DNA from: Bacillus sp. ZZV12-4809
GTDB taxonomy: Bacteria; Bacillota; Bacilli; Bacillales; Cytobacillaceae
Assembly: GCF_009849585.1 (NCBI RefSeq)
Contig: NZ_VCRN01000009.1
Span: 115,542 to 179,541, forward strand
Length of the DNA: 64,000 nt
Reading direction: 5' to 3'
Position numbers and translations under genes: made by a program. Under the pieces are notes generated by a model. It was given only the letters and a program-made list of their open reading frames with translations. It searched no databases and was not told where the DNA came from. Below are positions 35,244 to 43,833 of the stretch, one piece after another (positions within the stretch are counted from its first letter, which is position 1; each line of letters begins with the position of its first letter).

Positions 35244-36833
35244 ATGAATACGAAGGTGAAGAAGTCTTCAAGCGGGTGGGAGTTTTTCCAGGGGCTTGGA
35301 AAGACATTTATGCTTCCTGTTGCACTTTTAGCATTTATGGGATTGCTTTTAGGTATCGGCAGTTCGTTTACAAGTCCTGCAACCATCGAAAATTCACCTT
35401 TTCTGGATCATAGCGTGATTCAGGTTGTCTTACGCTTTATGTCAATGGTTGGCGGTTTTGCTTTTACTTATTTGCCGCTTTTATTTGCTGTAGCGATTCC
35501 GCTTGGATTAGTCCGCTCTGAAAAAGGGGTCGCCGCTTTTTCAGGTCTTATTGGTTATATCATGATGCATTTATCGATTAATTTTTACTTAACAGAAACA
35601 GACCAGCTTGCCGCTGCAGATGTGATGAGACAAGAAGGTCAAGGGATGGTCCTTGGCATTCAGAGTCTCGAGATGGGTGTTTTAGGCGGGATTATCGCGG
35701 GTATTCTTGTTTATTTGCTGCATCAGCGCTTCCATACGATTAAGCTGCCAAATGCCTTTGCCTTCTTTGGAGGGGTCAGATTCGTTCCTATCATTACTTC
35801 TATTGTCATGTCAGTCGCAGGTATACTCATTCCAATGATTTGGCCATTGTTTACCATGATTATAAATGGAATAGGGTCAATGATAAGCAGTGCCGGAGTG
35901 TTCGGTCCATTCCTATTTGGCGCCGGTGAACGATTGCTTCTTCCATTTGGATTACATCATATTTTAGTAGCCATGATTCGTTTTACAGAAGCCGGGGGAA
36001 CCATGGTGGTAAATGGTGAGACTGTTTCAGGAGCGCTCAATATCTTCTATGCCCAGCTGCAAAGCGGAGAGCCTATCAGTTCTTCAGCAACAGCCTTCCT
36101 ATCACAAGGGAAAATGCCGACCTTTATGTTTGGTCTTCCAGCGGTTGCTTTAGCCATTTATCACACAGCAAAACCAGAGAATCGCCAAAAGATTAAGGGG
36201 CTGCTAATCTCAGGAGTCATTGCTACTTTTGTAACGGGGATTACCGAGCCAATTGAGTTTCTGTTCCTGTTTCTTGCACCAGCCCTATATGGAATCCATG
36301 TGGTATTAACAGGACTAGGATTTATGGTTATGGCCCTTCTTAATGTAAAAATCGGAAATACCGATGGCGGGATTTTGGACTTCTTCATTTTTGGAATCCT
36401 GCAAGGAGCTGAATCAAAATGGTATTTGGTTGCAGCAGTGGGATTGGTTTGGTTTGCGATTTATTATTCCGTTTTCCGTTATGCCATTGTCAAATTCAAC
36501 TTAAAGACTCCTGGCAGAGAAGATCAAACAGAAACTGAAGGATCGGCTGCACCTGAAGGCATCGACGGAAAAACGAGCAGCCAGGCAAGAGAATTATTAT
36601 ATGCCTTAGGTGGTGCAGAAAATATTATTTCGATTGATAACTGTATTACCCGATTACGGCTTGTGGTTGATGATATTCAAAGAATCAATGAACCGGCATT
36701 GAAGAAGAATGGTGCACTTGGCGTGATTAAATTAGATGCCCATAATATTCAAGTGGTCATTGGACCACAAGTAAATCATGTTCGAGTTGAGATAGATAAG
36801 CTTATAGACATTCATGAAGTGAAAAGTGGATGA
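35244..36833 (+). CDS. PTS EIICB, glucose/maltose (MalX) type
   Basis: 529 residues. An N-terminal EIIC domain of about ten helices with G-I-T-E-P-I-E-F-L-F and a C-terminal EIIB domain with the phosphocysteine in I-D-N-C-I-T-R-L-R-L. No EIIA domain, so it must borrow one. The combination with a MalY-like lyase and a regulator mirrors the malX-malY unit of enterobacteria; the sugar is unknown. Confidence 0.92.
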   Translation: MNTKVKKSSSGWEFFQGLGKTFMLPVALLAFMGLLLGIGSSFTSPATIENSPFLDHSVIQVVLRFMSMVGGFAFTYLPLLFAVAIPLGLVRSEKGVAAFSGLIGYIMMHLSINFYLTETDQLAAADVMRQEGQGMVLGIQSLEMGVLGGIIAGILVYLLHQRFHTIKLPNAFAFFGGVRFVPIITSIVMSVAGILIPMIWPLFTMIINGIGSMISSAGVFGPFLFGAGERLLLPFGLHHILVAMIRFTEAGGTMVVNGETVSGALNIFYAQLQSGEPISSSATAFLSQGKMPTFMFGLPAVALAIYHTAKPENRQKIKGLLISGVIATFVTGITEPIEFLFLFLAPALYGIHVVLTGLGFMVMALLNVKIGNTDGGILDFFIFGILQGAESKWYLVAAVGLVWFAIYYSVFRYAIVKFNLKTPGREDQTETEGSAAPEGIDGKTSSQARELLYALGGAENIISIDNCITRLRLVVDDIQRINEPALKKNGALGVIKLDAHNIQVVIGPQVNHVRVEIDKLIDIHEVKSG

Positions 36834-36898
36834 GAAATCTCTCATCCCTTTTTTCATCTTACGCAGCTTTGAAAACAACTAGAGAAAAGAGGTTTATT

Positions 36899-38083
36899 AT
36901 GAAACATCATTTTGATCAATCTATCAGTCGAATCGGGACCTATTGCACGCAGTGGGATTATATGGAGGATCGATTTGGTTCAAGTGATTTACTGCCTTTT
37001 AGCATCTCAGATATGGACTTTAAAAGCCCTCCAGAGATGATTCAGGCGATACAAAAACGCACCAGCCATGGCATTTTTGGGTATACAAGATGGAACCATG
37101 AAGACTATAAATCTTCCATTGCCGGCTGGTATAAAAGAAGGTTCGATAACGAAATACCAATAGATTGGGTAATCTATAGTCCGAGTGTCATTTATTCGAT
37201 TGCAAAACTGATAGAGATTTTAACATCTGAAAGCGATCAAGTGGTTATGCAGGTGCCTGCCTACGATGCTTTTTTTCATGTCATTCACCAGTCGAAACGG
37301 GAGCTGATTCCTAACCCGCTTTTATACCAGAATGGAAAATATGAAATTGATTATGAGGATTTGGAAAAAAAGCTGCGTCATCCAAAAGCAAAGATCTTAT
37401 TGCTCTGCAATCCCCATAACCCGACCGGGAGGGTGTGGACAGAGCAGGAGCTGAAGAAAATCACCGACCTTTGTGCCAAATACCAGGTAAAGATCATTTC
37501 TGATGATATTCATATGGATATTACCTTTCAAGACCACCGGTTTATTCCTATTACCAGTGTGGCAGATGATCTGCAAAATATCTATATCTGTACGTCTGCC
37601 AGTAAAACCTTTAATACACCCGGCTTGGGCGGCTCCTATCTATTGATTCCGAACGAAAAGACGAGAGAAAGCTATATGAAGCTTTTAAAATATCGGGATG
37701 GCGTTTCAAGCGCCTCAATTTTTGGAGAAATTTCCGTTATCGAAGGCTATCGTCATGGTGATCAGTGGGTTGATGAACTATGTTCCTACCTGTATAATAA
37801 TATGAAATTAGTGAAGGAGTTCATCGATCAAGAACTGCCATCCATTCAATTTCGTATCCCTGAATCCACATATTTAGCATGGATGGACTGCACTGAACTT
37901 GGGAAAACCAATCAAGAGCTCCAGCAGGCCCTTGTTAAAGCGGGAAAGGTCGGAATCATGTCTGGCGCAGTCTATGGTGAGGAAAGAGGAATCTTTTTAC
38001 GAATGAATGTTGGCTGTCCTCAATCTAAAGTCATAGAAGGTTTAGAGAGACTAAAACGCTCGGTTCTATCTCTTACACCATAA
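36899..38083 (+). CDS. MalY/PatB-like PLP cystathionine beta-lyase
   Basis: 394 residues from ATG 36899 (AGAGG upstream); the frame extends upstream to 36830, overlapping the EIICB gene, but has no ribosome site there. M-A-L/MalY hallmarks: L-P-F-S-I-S-D-M-D-F, L-L-C-N-P-H-N-P-T-G-R-V-W, D-D-I-H-M-D and the PLP lysine in T-S-A-S-K-T-F-N. Members cleave C-S bonds, and E. coli MalY also binds the maltose activator. Its role with a PTS is not clear. Confidence 0.92.
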   Translation: MKHHFDQSISRIGTYCTQWDYMEDRFGSSDLLPFSISDMDFKSPPEMIQAIQKRTSHGIFGYTRWNHEDYKSSIAGWYKRRFDNEIPIDWVIYSPSVIYSIAKLIEILTSESDQVVMQVPAYDAFFHVIHQSKRELIPNPLLYQNGKYEIDYEDLEKKLRHPKAKILLLCNPHNPTGRVWTEQELKKITDLCAKYQVKIISDDIHMDITFQDHRFIPITSVADDLQNIYICTSASKTFNTPGLGGSYLLIPNEKTRESYMKLLKYRDGVSSASIFGEISVIEGYRHGDQWVDELCSYLYNNMKLVKEFIDQELPSIQFRIPESTYLAWMDCTELGKTNQELQQALVKAGKVGIMSGAVYGEERGIFLRMNVGCPQSKVIEGLERLKRSVLSLTP

Positions 38084-38125
38084 CTGATAAGAACTCTTGA
38101 TCCATGGCTGTGAAAAGGTGATATC

Positions 38126-38902
38126 ATGCAATCGTTTATGAAACGGCTAGCCCAGCATCGGGATCAATTAAGTCAGCTTGAAAAGCAGGTACTGGATTAT
38201 ATCATACGCTATCCTAAGAAGATTATTAATTTAAAACTCGAAGAGGCAGCAAAGGAAATGTATGTTTCGACTGCTACCATCAGCCGAACCTGTAAAAAAC
38301 TCGGCTTTCAGGGCTTTCAGGACTTTAAACTCCAGCTGCATTTAAACATTAGGGATAATGATCAAGGTGAAAGCGAGGGAATTTCAGAATCCTTATCATT
38401 CCATGTTAAACGCTATGAAAAAGATATACAGGAAGTATTAAATAGAATTGATGAAGAGAAGCTGAATAAAGCTGCTTCGCTGATTAAGCAGGCAAGACAT
38501 GTAGAATGGTTCGGTATGGGCCATTCCTATTCTGTTTGCTGGGATGCTTCCAAAAAACTGCTGATGTTAGGCAAGAGCAGCACGGCTAGAATGGATTGGG
38601 ATGATTTGCGGAGTGCTGCCCTCAACGTAAGAACGGATGACCTTGCTATTTTTGTCTCCTATAGCGGAGAAACCTTACATATTTTAGAGTATGCACACAT
38701 TCTAAAAGAGCGCGGCATCACAATGCTATCCATTGTCGGAACCCCATCAAACGGTTTAGTAGAACTATCGGATTTTGTTTTTTACACCCCTATTGAACAT
38801 TGCTACCTTGATGACATTGATATGTGCTCCCGGGCACCATTTCAACTTTTCCTGGATCTATTGCTTGTAGAATATCGGAATTTGAGCAGTGGCTCCCCAT
38901 AA
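38126..38902 (+). CDS. MurR/RpiR-family regulator of the malX-like operon
   Basis: 258 residues: an N-terminal HTH_6 domain (V-S-T-A-T-I-S-R-T-C-K-K-L-G-F-Q-G-F-Q-D-F-K) and a C-terminal SIS sugar-phosphate domain (W-F-G-M-G-H-S-Y, F-V-S-Y-S-G-E-T). AAAGGTG upstream. Probably a sugar-phosphate-sensing regulator of the preceding genes. Confidence 0.92.
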   Translation: MQSFMKRLAQHRDQLSQLEKQVLDYIIRYPKKIINLKLEEAAKEMYVSTATISRTCKKLGFQGFQDFKLQLHLNIRDNDQGESEGISESLSFHVKRYEKDIQEVLNRIDEEKLNKAASLIKQARHVEWFGMGHSYSVCWDASKKLLMLGKSSTARMDWDDLRSAALNVRTDDLAIFVSYSGETLHILEYAHILKERGITMLSIVGTPSNGLVELSDFVFYTPIEHCYLDDIDMCSRAPFQLFLDLLLVEYRNLSSGSP

Positions 38903-38910
38903 ATAATAAA

Positions 38911-38935
38911 GCCTCCCTATACGGGAGGCTTCTTT
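38911..38935 (+). terminator. Terminator of the malX-like operon
   Basis: GCCTCCC-TATAC-GGGAGGC followed by TTCTTT. Confidence 0.88.
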
Positions 38936-38997
38936 AGTGTCAAAAATTCTTTTGTATTATCCCCTCTCATCCTTATACAGGACAACTTGTACTGTTC

Positions 38998-40173
38998 TTA
39001 ATGCAACGGTTGAAAAAAAGCACTATAAGCTTTTCGCGGATTCTCGAACCACTCGGCTGCTTCGTCTGCAATCTTTTGATCTTCTGCGCCTGATAACAGG
39101 GTTTGAACAACATGCTCAGGCAGTGCCTGCGTCATTGAATTGGTCCATGCTGTTACTTCTTTTACAAATGGTTTTGTACGATTCCAATATTCCTCCCCAA
39201 GCTGGTTGTCCCATTTAGAATTTTTATTCTGGATTATAGTTTCGTATAATTGTTCAGCACAGTAGGAAGACAGATTACAGCCTTGGCCAGTAATCGGATC
39301 ATTTAGAAAAACACTATCTCCACAGCCGACTATTAGTTTATTTTTCATCGTTGCATAAGGCTTTCTAATTACAGGCTTAATGGCAACCTTAAGGAAGGCA
39401 TTTTCATCGGAAAGAGCAAAGCGATCCTGATCGATTCGTTCATGGATATCTTTGAAATATTGCTTTGTTACATTCCTCATTTGATTTGTAAATTCTTTTT
39501 CGTGCTTAATTTCTTTAAATACATCTAACTCCCTGTCTGGGATGGCCATAATGAACAATATCGTAACTGGCCCGTGTTCTGTGATTGCAGGAATTTCAAA
39601 CATTTCTCCAATTTCAGGCAGAACTGTTACGCTTACACCAGAAGGCTCAACCGGCTTTACTCCGTTAAAATAACCAACGATGCATTTTCGTTGAGGCACT
39701 TGGAAAGGAGAAAGCTCCTTTTCAATAGGAAATGGAAAGACAGGGCCCGATTTCCCTGTACAATCAATGATTAAATCAAACTCATCTGCCAAACTTTCTG
39801 CCTGATCTTTATGGACTCTTAAAAGCCGAGTAGATACACCTTTGTTTTCAAGATCCTCCAAGCAATGGGAGAAGTAAAGACGCTGGTCAACAGATAATGC
39901 TGGTTCTTTTAGATTTCCAACAAATAGTTTTTGATCACCAATGGTCATATGGATACTGTTAATAAGCGTTTTTCCATCCCACTTTGGCATTGTAAAACGG
40001 TTTTCCCGGGTTCTTGTTGGACCAAAGTGCACTTGGGTAGACATAATCCGTCCATGTTGAATCTTTTCGGAAGAGTTTGAGTGAATAACCGTTACATCAA
40101 AATCTTCTTTAAGAGAATAAGCCAGCTGTAAACCTGCTGTGCCACTGCCTATAATACATATTTTCCTGCTCAT
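38998..40173 (-). CDS. FAD-dependent monooxygenase, styrene/indole monooxygenase (StyA) type
   Basis: 391 residues from ATG 40173, preceded by AAAGGGGAGAG. Rossmann motif I-C-I-I-G-S-G-T-A-G-L-Q-L-A, the StyA-family R-T-R-E-N-R-F-T-M-P and the FAD-binding G-C-G-D-S-V-F-L-N-D-P-I-T-G-Q-G-C-N. StyA enzymes need reduced FAD from a StyB-type reductase. No reductase gene is adjacent, so one must be supplied elsewhere. It may oxidise an indole- or styrene-like compound. Confidence 0.85.
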   Translation of the reverse strand: MSRKICIIGSGTAGLQLAYSLKEDFDVTVIHSNSSEKIQHGRIMSTQVHFGPTRTRENRFTMPKWDGKTLINSIHMTIGDQKLFVGNLKEPALSVDQRLYFSHCLEDLENKGVSTRLLRVHKDQAESLADEFDLIIDCTGKSGPVFPFPIEKELSPFQVPQRKCIVGYFNGVKPVEPSGVSVTVLPEIGEMFEIPAITEHGPVTILFIMAIPDRELDVFKEIKHEKEFTNQMRNVTKQYFKDIHERIDQDRFALSDENAFLKVAIKPVIRKPYATMKNKLIVGCGDSVFLNDPITGQGCNLSSYCAEQLYETIIQNKNSKWDNQLGEEYWNRTKPFVKEVTAWTNSMTQALPEHVVQTLLSGAEDQKIADEAAEWFENPRKAYSAFFQPLH

Positions 40174-40482
40174 GATTCTCTCCCCTTTGTAATTTGGTTT
40201 CCTTCCGTCAAGCAACAAAAATTCTTAATTTTCCAACTTTTACAGTCTAAATAAAACATAGAGTGTTGTAAATGCGTCAATTTATTTAATTTTCTATTAC
40301 TTAATGCTAAGAAATAGCGGAGATCTTATAAATTGTGAAAATGATGATGAGGCTATCGCTTAGATAAAAAAACGGAAAAGGTCATAAACACCTCCTCCGT
40401 TTTTTGTATGAATATAGTATGGAACTTTGCTAACCTACCTGCCCTGTAGTGCCATGATATTACCTGTGTTAGTTTAATAGCT
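40174..40482. other. Gap between the rmlD remnant and the FAD monooxygenase gene
   Basis: It holds a terminator (40367-40405) and the leader of the monooxygenase gene. No other feature recognised. Confidence 0.5.
40367..40405. terminator. Bidirectional terminator
   Basis: AAAAAACGGA / TCCGTTTTTT stem with a 19-base loop. Confidence 0.8.
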
Positions 40483-41092
40483 TCAAGGGGTCATTTCTCC
40501 CAGCAGATAAGTAATAATATCTTTATTTTTGCATTGCAGAGAACTTGGAATATCTTCACGAATTGATTTCAATGCAAAATAATGGGTGTTCTCATTGTCT
40601 TGAAAAAGGTTATATCGCAAAATATTCTTTTCACTTGCAACTGTACTTACAATCTGTTCAAAGAATTGTCCATAAGCAAATAGATCCTCTGAAGCTAAAT
40701 GAAAGATGCCCTTTAGTTTATTTTCAATGATGAACCGTAATTGTCTTGCTAACACGACATCCAAAAGATTGCTGCATATTAAATTTCTATACACATCAAT
40801 CATTTTGTCTTGTGCTGCCGATACTCCTTAACTCCATAGCCAATTCTTTATGAAACTGGAGTTGGTCAACGAAATCCCCTCTTATGCAAGAAATCACTGC
40901 GTCAGGCTTAATTGATCGTATAATTTGTCTCATCTTATCGATTTGTTGGACTTCCAATTGGAATTCCTTACTTTCGGTAAGGCTTGTAAATGAAGAAGAA
41001 TATGTTCCATACAGGTCAAATCCCTCTTTAAGTTCATCAGCTAAAGCTTTTCCTACTAGACCGCTTGCACCAAGAATTAGAACCTTTTCCAT
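40483..41092 (-). pseudogene. Decayed RmlD/NAD(P)-dependent sugar reductase gene
   Basis: Two overlapping frames. The first (to 40796, start ATG 41092 with AAAGGGG upstream) encodes the Rossmann start V-L-I-L-G-A-S-G-L-V-G-K-A-L. The second (40483-40803) encodes the C-terminal part with G-I-F-H-L-A-S-E-D-L and Y-G-Q-F. Together they give about 205 residues against roughly 280 in the family. The middle, including the Y-x-x-x-K catalytic region, is missing, so an internal deletion plus frameshift has inactivated it. Confidence 0.75.
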
Positions 41093-41169
41093 TGTCATTT
41101 CCCCTTTATCGAACCTTTTTTATCATAAGCAGACAATATTAGAAAAAATTTTTTAACGGCGGAGTAATT

Positions 41170-41838
41170 TCATTTCGTAAACAGTTTCCAGTGCCCTTCG
41201 GAGACCACTTCGACCTCTCCTTCGATCACCTTGAGGGCGGTTTGATCATCAATTGCATATGCCTGCCCCTTCATCCCGGCGGCCCATCTCTCTGCATTAG
41301 CCATCGTGTTATACGGCAGCATTTCGTGATCCAAATGCGGGAACATTGCAAAATCGACAAGTCCCAGCGTTTCATCACCACCGTTGGGTGGATTCCAGCC
41401 AAAGAAGAAGTCCCCGATGTTTGGTGCCATCACCATGCTCCCGGCACTCATTCCCACATAGACTGCGTGCAGTGACGGCAAAAGGTCTGCGAGCCCTGAC
41501 TTCCTCATCCAATGGCAAAGGTAGAGGGCGTCGCCGCCCGACACCAGCAGGGCGTCTGTCTCCCGGATCAGCGGCACCCAGCGGTCTTCGCCGATGCTTG
41601 GCAGCGCTGTGAGCTCCAATACGCCGACAGACTTCCAGTCCAGACCGACCATCGGATTCTCTTCTTTTCCGCTAATAAACTCCCAGGCTTTGACGCCAGG
41701 ACCGACCCAGGGGTGTCCGTACATCGCGGTGGGAATGCACAGTGCGTTGGAGTCGGCGATTGGCTTCCCCAGCATGTCAACCAGCGCGTCATGTATGCTT
41801 TTGTTATTAATGCCTGCAGATGTAAGCAGTAATTTCAT
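41170..41838 (-). CDS. Peptidase E-like (S51) dipeptidase
   Basis: 222 residues from ATG 41838, eight bases after AAGGAG. The nucleophile motif is Y-V-G-M-S-A-G-S-M-V, preceded by L-L-V-S-G-G-D-A, and a histidine in F-P-H-L-D-H. S51 peptidases hydrolyse Asp-Xaa dipeptides; specificity here is not certain. Its DNA is clearly more GC-rich than its neighbours over 41400-41780, which keeps several false frames open and suggests recent acquisition. Confidence 0.88.
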   Translation of the reverse strand: MKLLLTSAGINNKSIHDALVDMLGKPIADSNALCIPTAMYGHPWVGPGVKAWEFISGKEENPMVGLDWKSVGVLELTALPSIGEDRWVPLIRETDALLVSGGDALYLCHWMRKSGLADLLPSLHAVYVGMSAGSMVMAPNIGDFFFGWNPPNGGDETLGLVDFAMFPHLDHEMLPYNTMANAERWAAGMKGQAYAIDDQTALKVIEGEVEVVSEGHWKLFTK

Positions 41839-41988
41839 CCTCACAACTCCTTGTCATTACAAGCTGCTATTTTTTTGAATCTCGTAATTCCTTTTCAGCA
41901 AACCTGCTGCTTAATACCCAATCCGCAATAAGAAATGTATTAACCTTAAAATATACTTTAGGAATTAAAAAAACTTTACTTGCTATTA

Positions 41989-42405
41989 CTACTTCTTCAG
42001 TAATAGTTTAAATTCCTTGTTTACCAACCTGCTCCTGCCATGGCACCCGCGGGAGCTCCCGTCCTCAATCACCGTCATTAAGAGAGCATCCAGAGTTACT
42101 TCAATTGAAAAGGCATTGGTATTAATCAATCGGAGTGATATGGCATACATGACTCCACTAAAGGAAGCAGCCACTCCGGCCGTTACTCTGGCAATCAGTT
42201 TATAGGGTAGAGCTTGATACCCTAAGGCTTCTGACGATCTTCCTTCCGGAACATGCTTTTAGCGCTCGCCTGTGGACGATTCTGTAAATAGCTTCAGCGC
42301 GACAATAACAAGCCCAAACTCACAAGAGTAATATTATAGAAGGAAGTACGGTCTTTGAATACGCCAGGCACACTGAAGGTAAAACCGGCTCCCCCAGTGT
42401 GTTAG
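41989..42405 (-). pseudogene. Relic of a branched-chain amino-acid ABC permease gene (LivM-like)
   Basis: In shifting minus-strand frames one can read T-G-G-A-G-F-T-F-S-V-P-G, then F-Y-N-I-T-L-V-S-L-G-L-L-L, S-E-F-G-L-V-I-V-A and A-L-G-Y-Q-A-L-P-Y-K-L-I-A. These are followed by V-A-A-S-F-S-G-V-M-Y-A-I-S-L-R and T-L-D-A-L-L-M-T-V-I, then G-A-M-A-G-A-G-W in another frame. This is the order of conserved blocks in LivM. At least three frame changes and no start make it a fossil. Confidence 0.65.
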
Positions 42406-42437
42406 ACCCCGCTTAAAATAAAGCTAGTAAAAACGAG

Positions 42438-42473
42438 CAAAAATAACCCCGCCCAAACTGAAGTGGCGGGGGT
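42438..42473 (-). terminator. Terminator of vgb
   Basis: Minus strand ACCCCCGCC...GGCGGGGT stem followed by TATTTTTG. Confidence 0.85.
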
Positions 42474-42496
42474 AAGTAATCTATTAACTTGATCAA

Positions 42497-43387
42497 TTAA
42501 TCGTTTCTAGTGATTTTCCCAATCATATCAGCTTCCAATGCAAACCAGATAGTCTTCCCATCACAGGTTGCAATGCCATGGGGTTCAGCATTAGCTGTTA
42601 CAATCGGATATTCCGCAATCACCCCATCGGCTGTAAGTCTCCCAATCTTATTTGCGCCCCATTCTGTAAACCATAAATCGTTTCCTGCCCCTGCTGTGAT
42701 GGCATGCGGCTTTGCGTTTGGGGTTGAAATTTTATATTCCGTTATTTCTCCACCAGCAGTAATTCGCCCAATTTTATTGCCGATAATCTCGACAAACCAG
42801 AGGGCTCCATCGTTCCCTTTTGTTATTCCAACCGGCCCGGAAGCAGGGGTGGGAATGGCAAATTCCGTCACGTCCCCATTTTCCGTAATTCTTCCGATAG
42901 CGTTATTTTGGTTTTCTGTGAACCACAGAGCGCTATCAGACCCCATCGTGATAAATGCAGGGTACGAACCTGGAACCGGAAGGTCATATTCATGGATAGA
43001 ACCATCATCCTTAATCCGCCCAATACGATTTGCATTCATTTCGGTAAACCAGATATCACCATTCGGCCCTTCCGTAATCCCATAGGGTGCTGAATCTGGC
43101 TGGGGCAAGGGATATTCCTCGATAGAGCCTTCTTTCGTTATTCTCCCGATGTTGTTTGCCCCATTCTCGGTAAACCAGACCTCTCCTTTTGATGACACCA
43201 TTACACACATGACTTTTGCATCCGGCGTCGGCAGCGGGTATTCAGTTATTTCCCCATCCAATCCGATGCAGCTGATCATATTGGCTTTATGCTGTGTAAA
43301 CCAGACCTCTTCCTTTTCTGAAACAGCGATTCCATATGGGCCTGTATTTGTGCGGCCAGGTTTTATCTCCTGTAATTTAAATTCCAT
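42497..43387 (-). CDS. vgb: Virginiamycin B lyase (streptogramin B resistance)
   Basis: 296 residues forming a seven-bladed beta-propeller. About seven repeats of W-F-T-E-x-x-x-N-x-I-G-R-I and E-Y-P-L-P-x-P are visible. Catalytic-region motifs P-H-A-I-T-A-G-A-G and E-P-H-G-I, plus W-F-A-L-E-A-D, match the histidines and glutamates known from Staphylococcus Vgb, which opens the depsipeptide ring of streptogramin B by elimination. GGAGGTAAAAGG precedes the ATG. Expression is probably inducible through the attenuator-like leader at 43388-43676. Confidence 0.93.
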   Translation of the reverse strand: MEFKLQEIKPGRTNTGPYGIAVSEKEEVWFTQHKANMISCIGLDGEITEYPLPTPDAKVMCVMVSSKGEVWFTENGANNIGRITKEGSIEEYPLPQPDSAPYGITEGPNGDIWFTEMNANRIGRIKDDGSIHEYDLPVPGSYPAFITMGSDSALWFTENQNNAIGRITENGDVTEFAIPTPASGPVGITKGNDGALWFVEIIGNKIGRITAGGEITEYKISTPNAKPHAITAGAGNDLWFTEWGANKIGRLTADGVIAEYPIVTANAEPHGIATCDGKTIWFALEADMIGKITRND

Positions 43388-43411
43388 CCTTTTACCTCCG
43401 AACCACTAAAA

Positions 43412-43460
43412 TTTCCCCAAAAAACAAAAGCCTCCTATCTCACTTTCCGAGACAGGAGGC
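43412..43460 (-). terminator. Attenuator terminator in the vgb leader
   Basis: GCCTCCTGTCTC (43449-43460) pairs with GAGATAGGAGGC (43430-43441), 12 bp with one G-U, loop of 7, followed by TTTTGTTTTTT. It lies about 40 bases before the vgb start and on the same strand. Confidence 0.88.
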
Positions 43461-43533
43461 AGTGTGGCACAACCTTGGACTTAAATAGGCTCTTCGAAAC
43501 AAAGCCGTTCTTCAAGTCAAAAAGCACACACAT
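43435..43533 (-). CDS. Leader peptide candidate, 32 codons, in the vgb leader
   Basis: It starts at an ATG (43533) with AGGA four bases upstream and begins M-C-V-L-F-D-L-K. The stop codon lies in the 3' arm of the attenuator, and the ribosome site lies inside the antiterminator segment. Translation here would directly change which hairpin forms. Coding is inferred from position; the peptide has no known relative. Confidence 0.45.
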   Translation of the reverse strand: MCVLFDLKNGFVSKSLFKSKVVPHCLLSRKVR

Positions 43534-43634
43534 TCAATCCTGTCTCAGAAAAATCATCGATAAATAAAGCCCATTCCCACACGGTGTGGAACTTGAACGG
43601 GAGCCTGTACTATCGGTTTTCACTAAGTGCAGGA

Positions 43635-43646
43635 TTAAAGGATCAT
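43635..43646 (-). CDS. Minimal uORF (M-I-L-stop) in the vgb leader
   Basis: ATG ATC CTT TAA, with AAGGGTG eleven bases upstream. Very short uORFs occur in antibiotic-sensing leaders. Position only; could be chance. Confidence 0.3.
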   Translation of the reverse strand: MIL

Positions 43647-43682
43647 GTGCTTTTCTTCACCCTTTCAGCATTGAATAATCTC

Positions 43683-43711
43683 ACTGTATGACATTTACTG
43701 GAGGATGTCAA
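43683..43711 (-). promoter_or_regulatory. Sigma-A promoter of vgb
   Basis: Minus strand TTGACA (43706-43711), 17 bases, TACAGT (43683-43688). Perfect -35, acceptable -10. Confidence 0.78.
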
Positions 43712-43833
43712 ATGATGCTTGACTGATAGAACTTAAGTTGACAGAATAGTAAGAAATATGGCAGCGGTCTTCTTTTAATGAACCATTTTAATATATAATA
43801 GAGTGTTGGATATTACAGAAAGGTTGAGACAAC

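Larger units (their letters stand above)
41839..42496. other. Gap holding a livM relic and the vgb terminator
   Basis: Between peptidase E and vgb. The recognisable content is the decayed permease at 41989-42405 and the terminator at 42438-42473. The rest shows nothing. Confidence 0.5.
43388..43676 (-). ncRNA. vgb leader RNA with candidate antiterminator/terminator
   Basis: About 290 nt from the predicted start near 43676 to the vgb ATG. It contains two short frames, a strong intrinsic terminator (43412-43460), and an upstream segment CTGAGACAGGA (43538-43548). That segment can pair over 11 bp, one G-U, with TCCTGTCTCGG, the 5' arm of the terminator. The two structures are mutually exclusive. 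This is the layout of ribosome-mediated attenuators before antibiotic-resistance genes in Firmicutes. Confidence 0.7.

Noticed and set aside
41191..41878. Several overlapping frames on both strands.
   Set aside because: Shadows kept open by the high GC content of the peptidase E gene.
42510..43085. 191-codon plus-strand frame.
   Set aside because: Antisense to vgb; its repeats mirror those of the beta-propeller.
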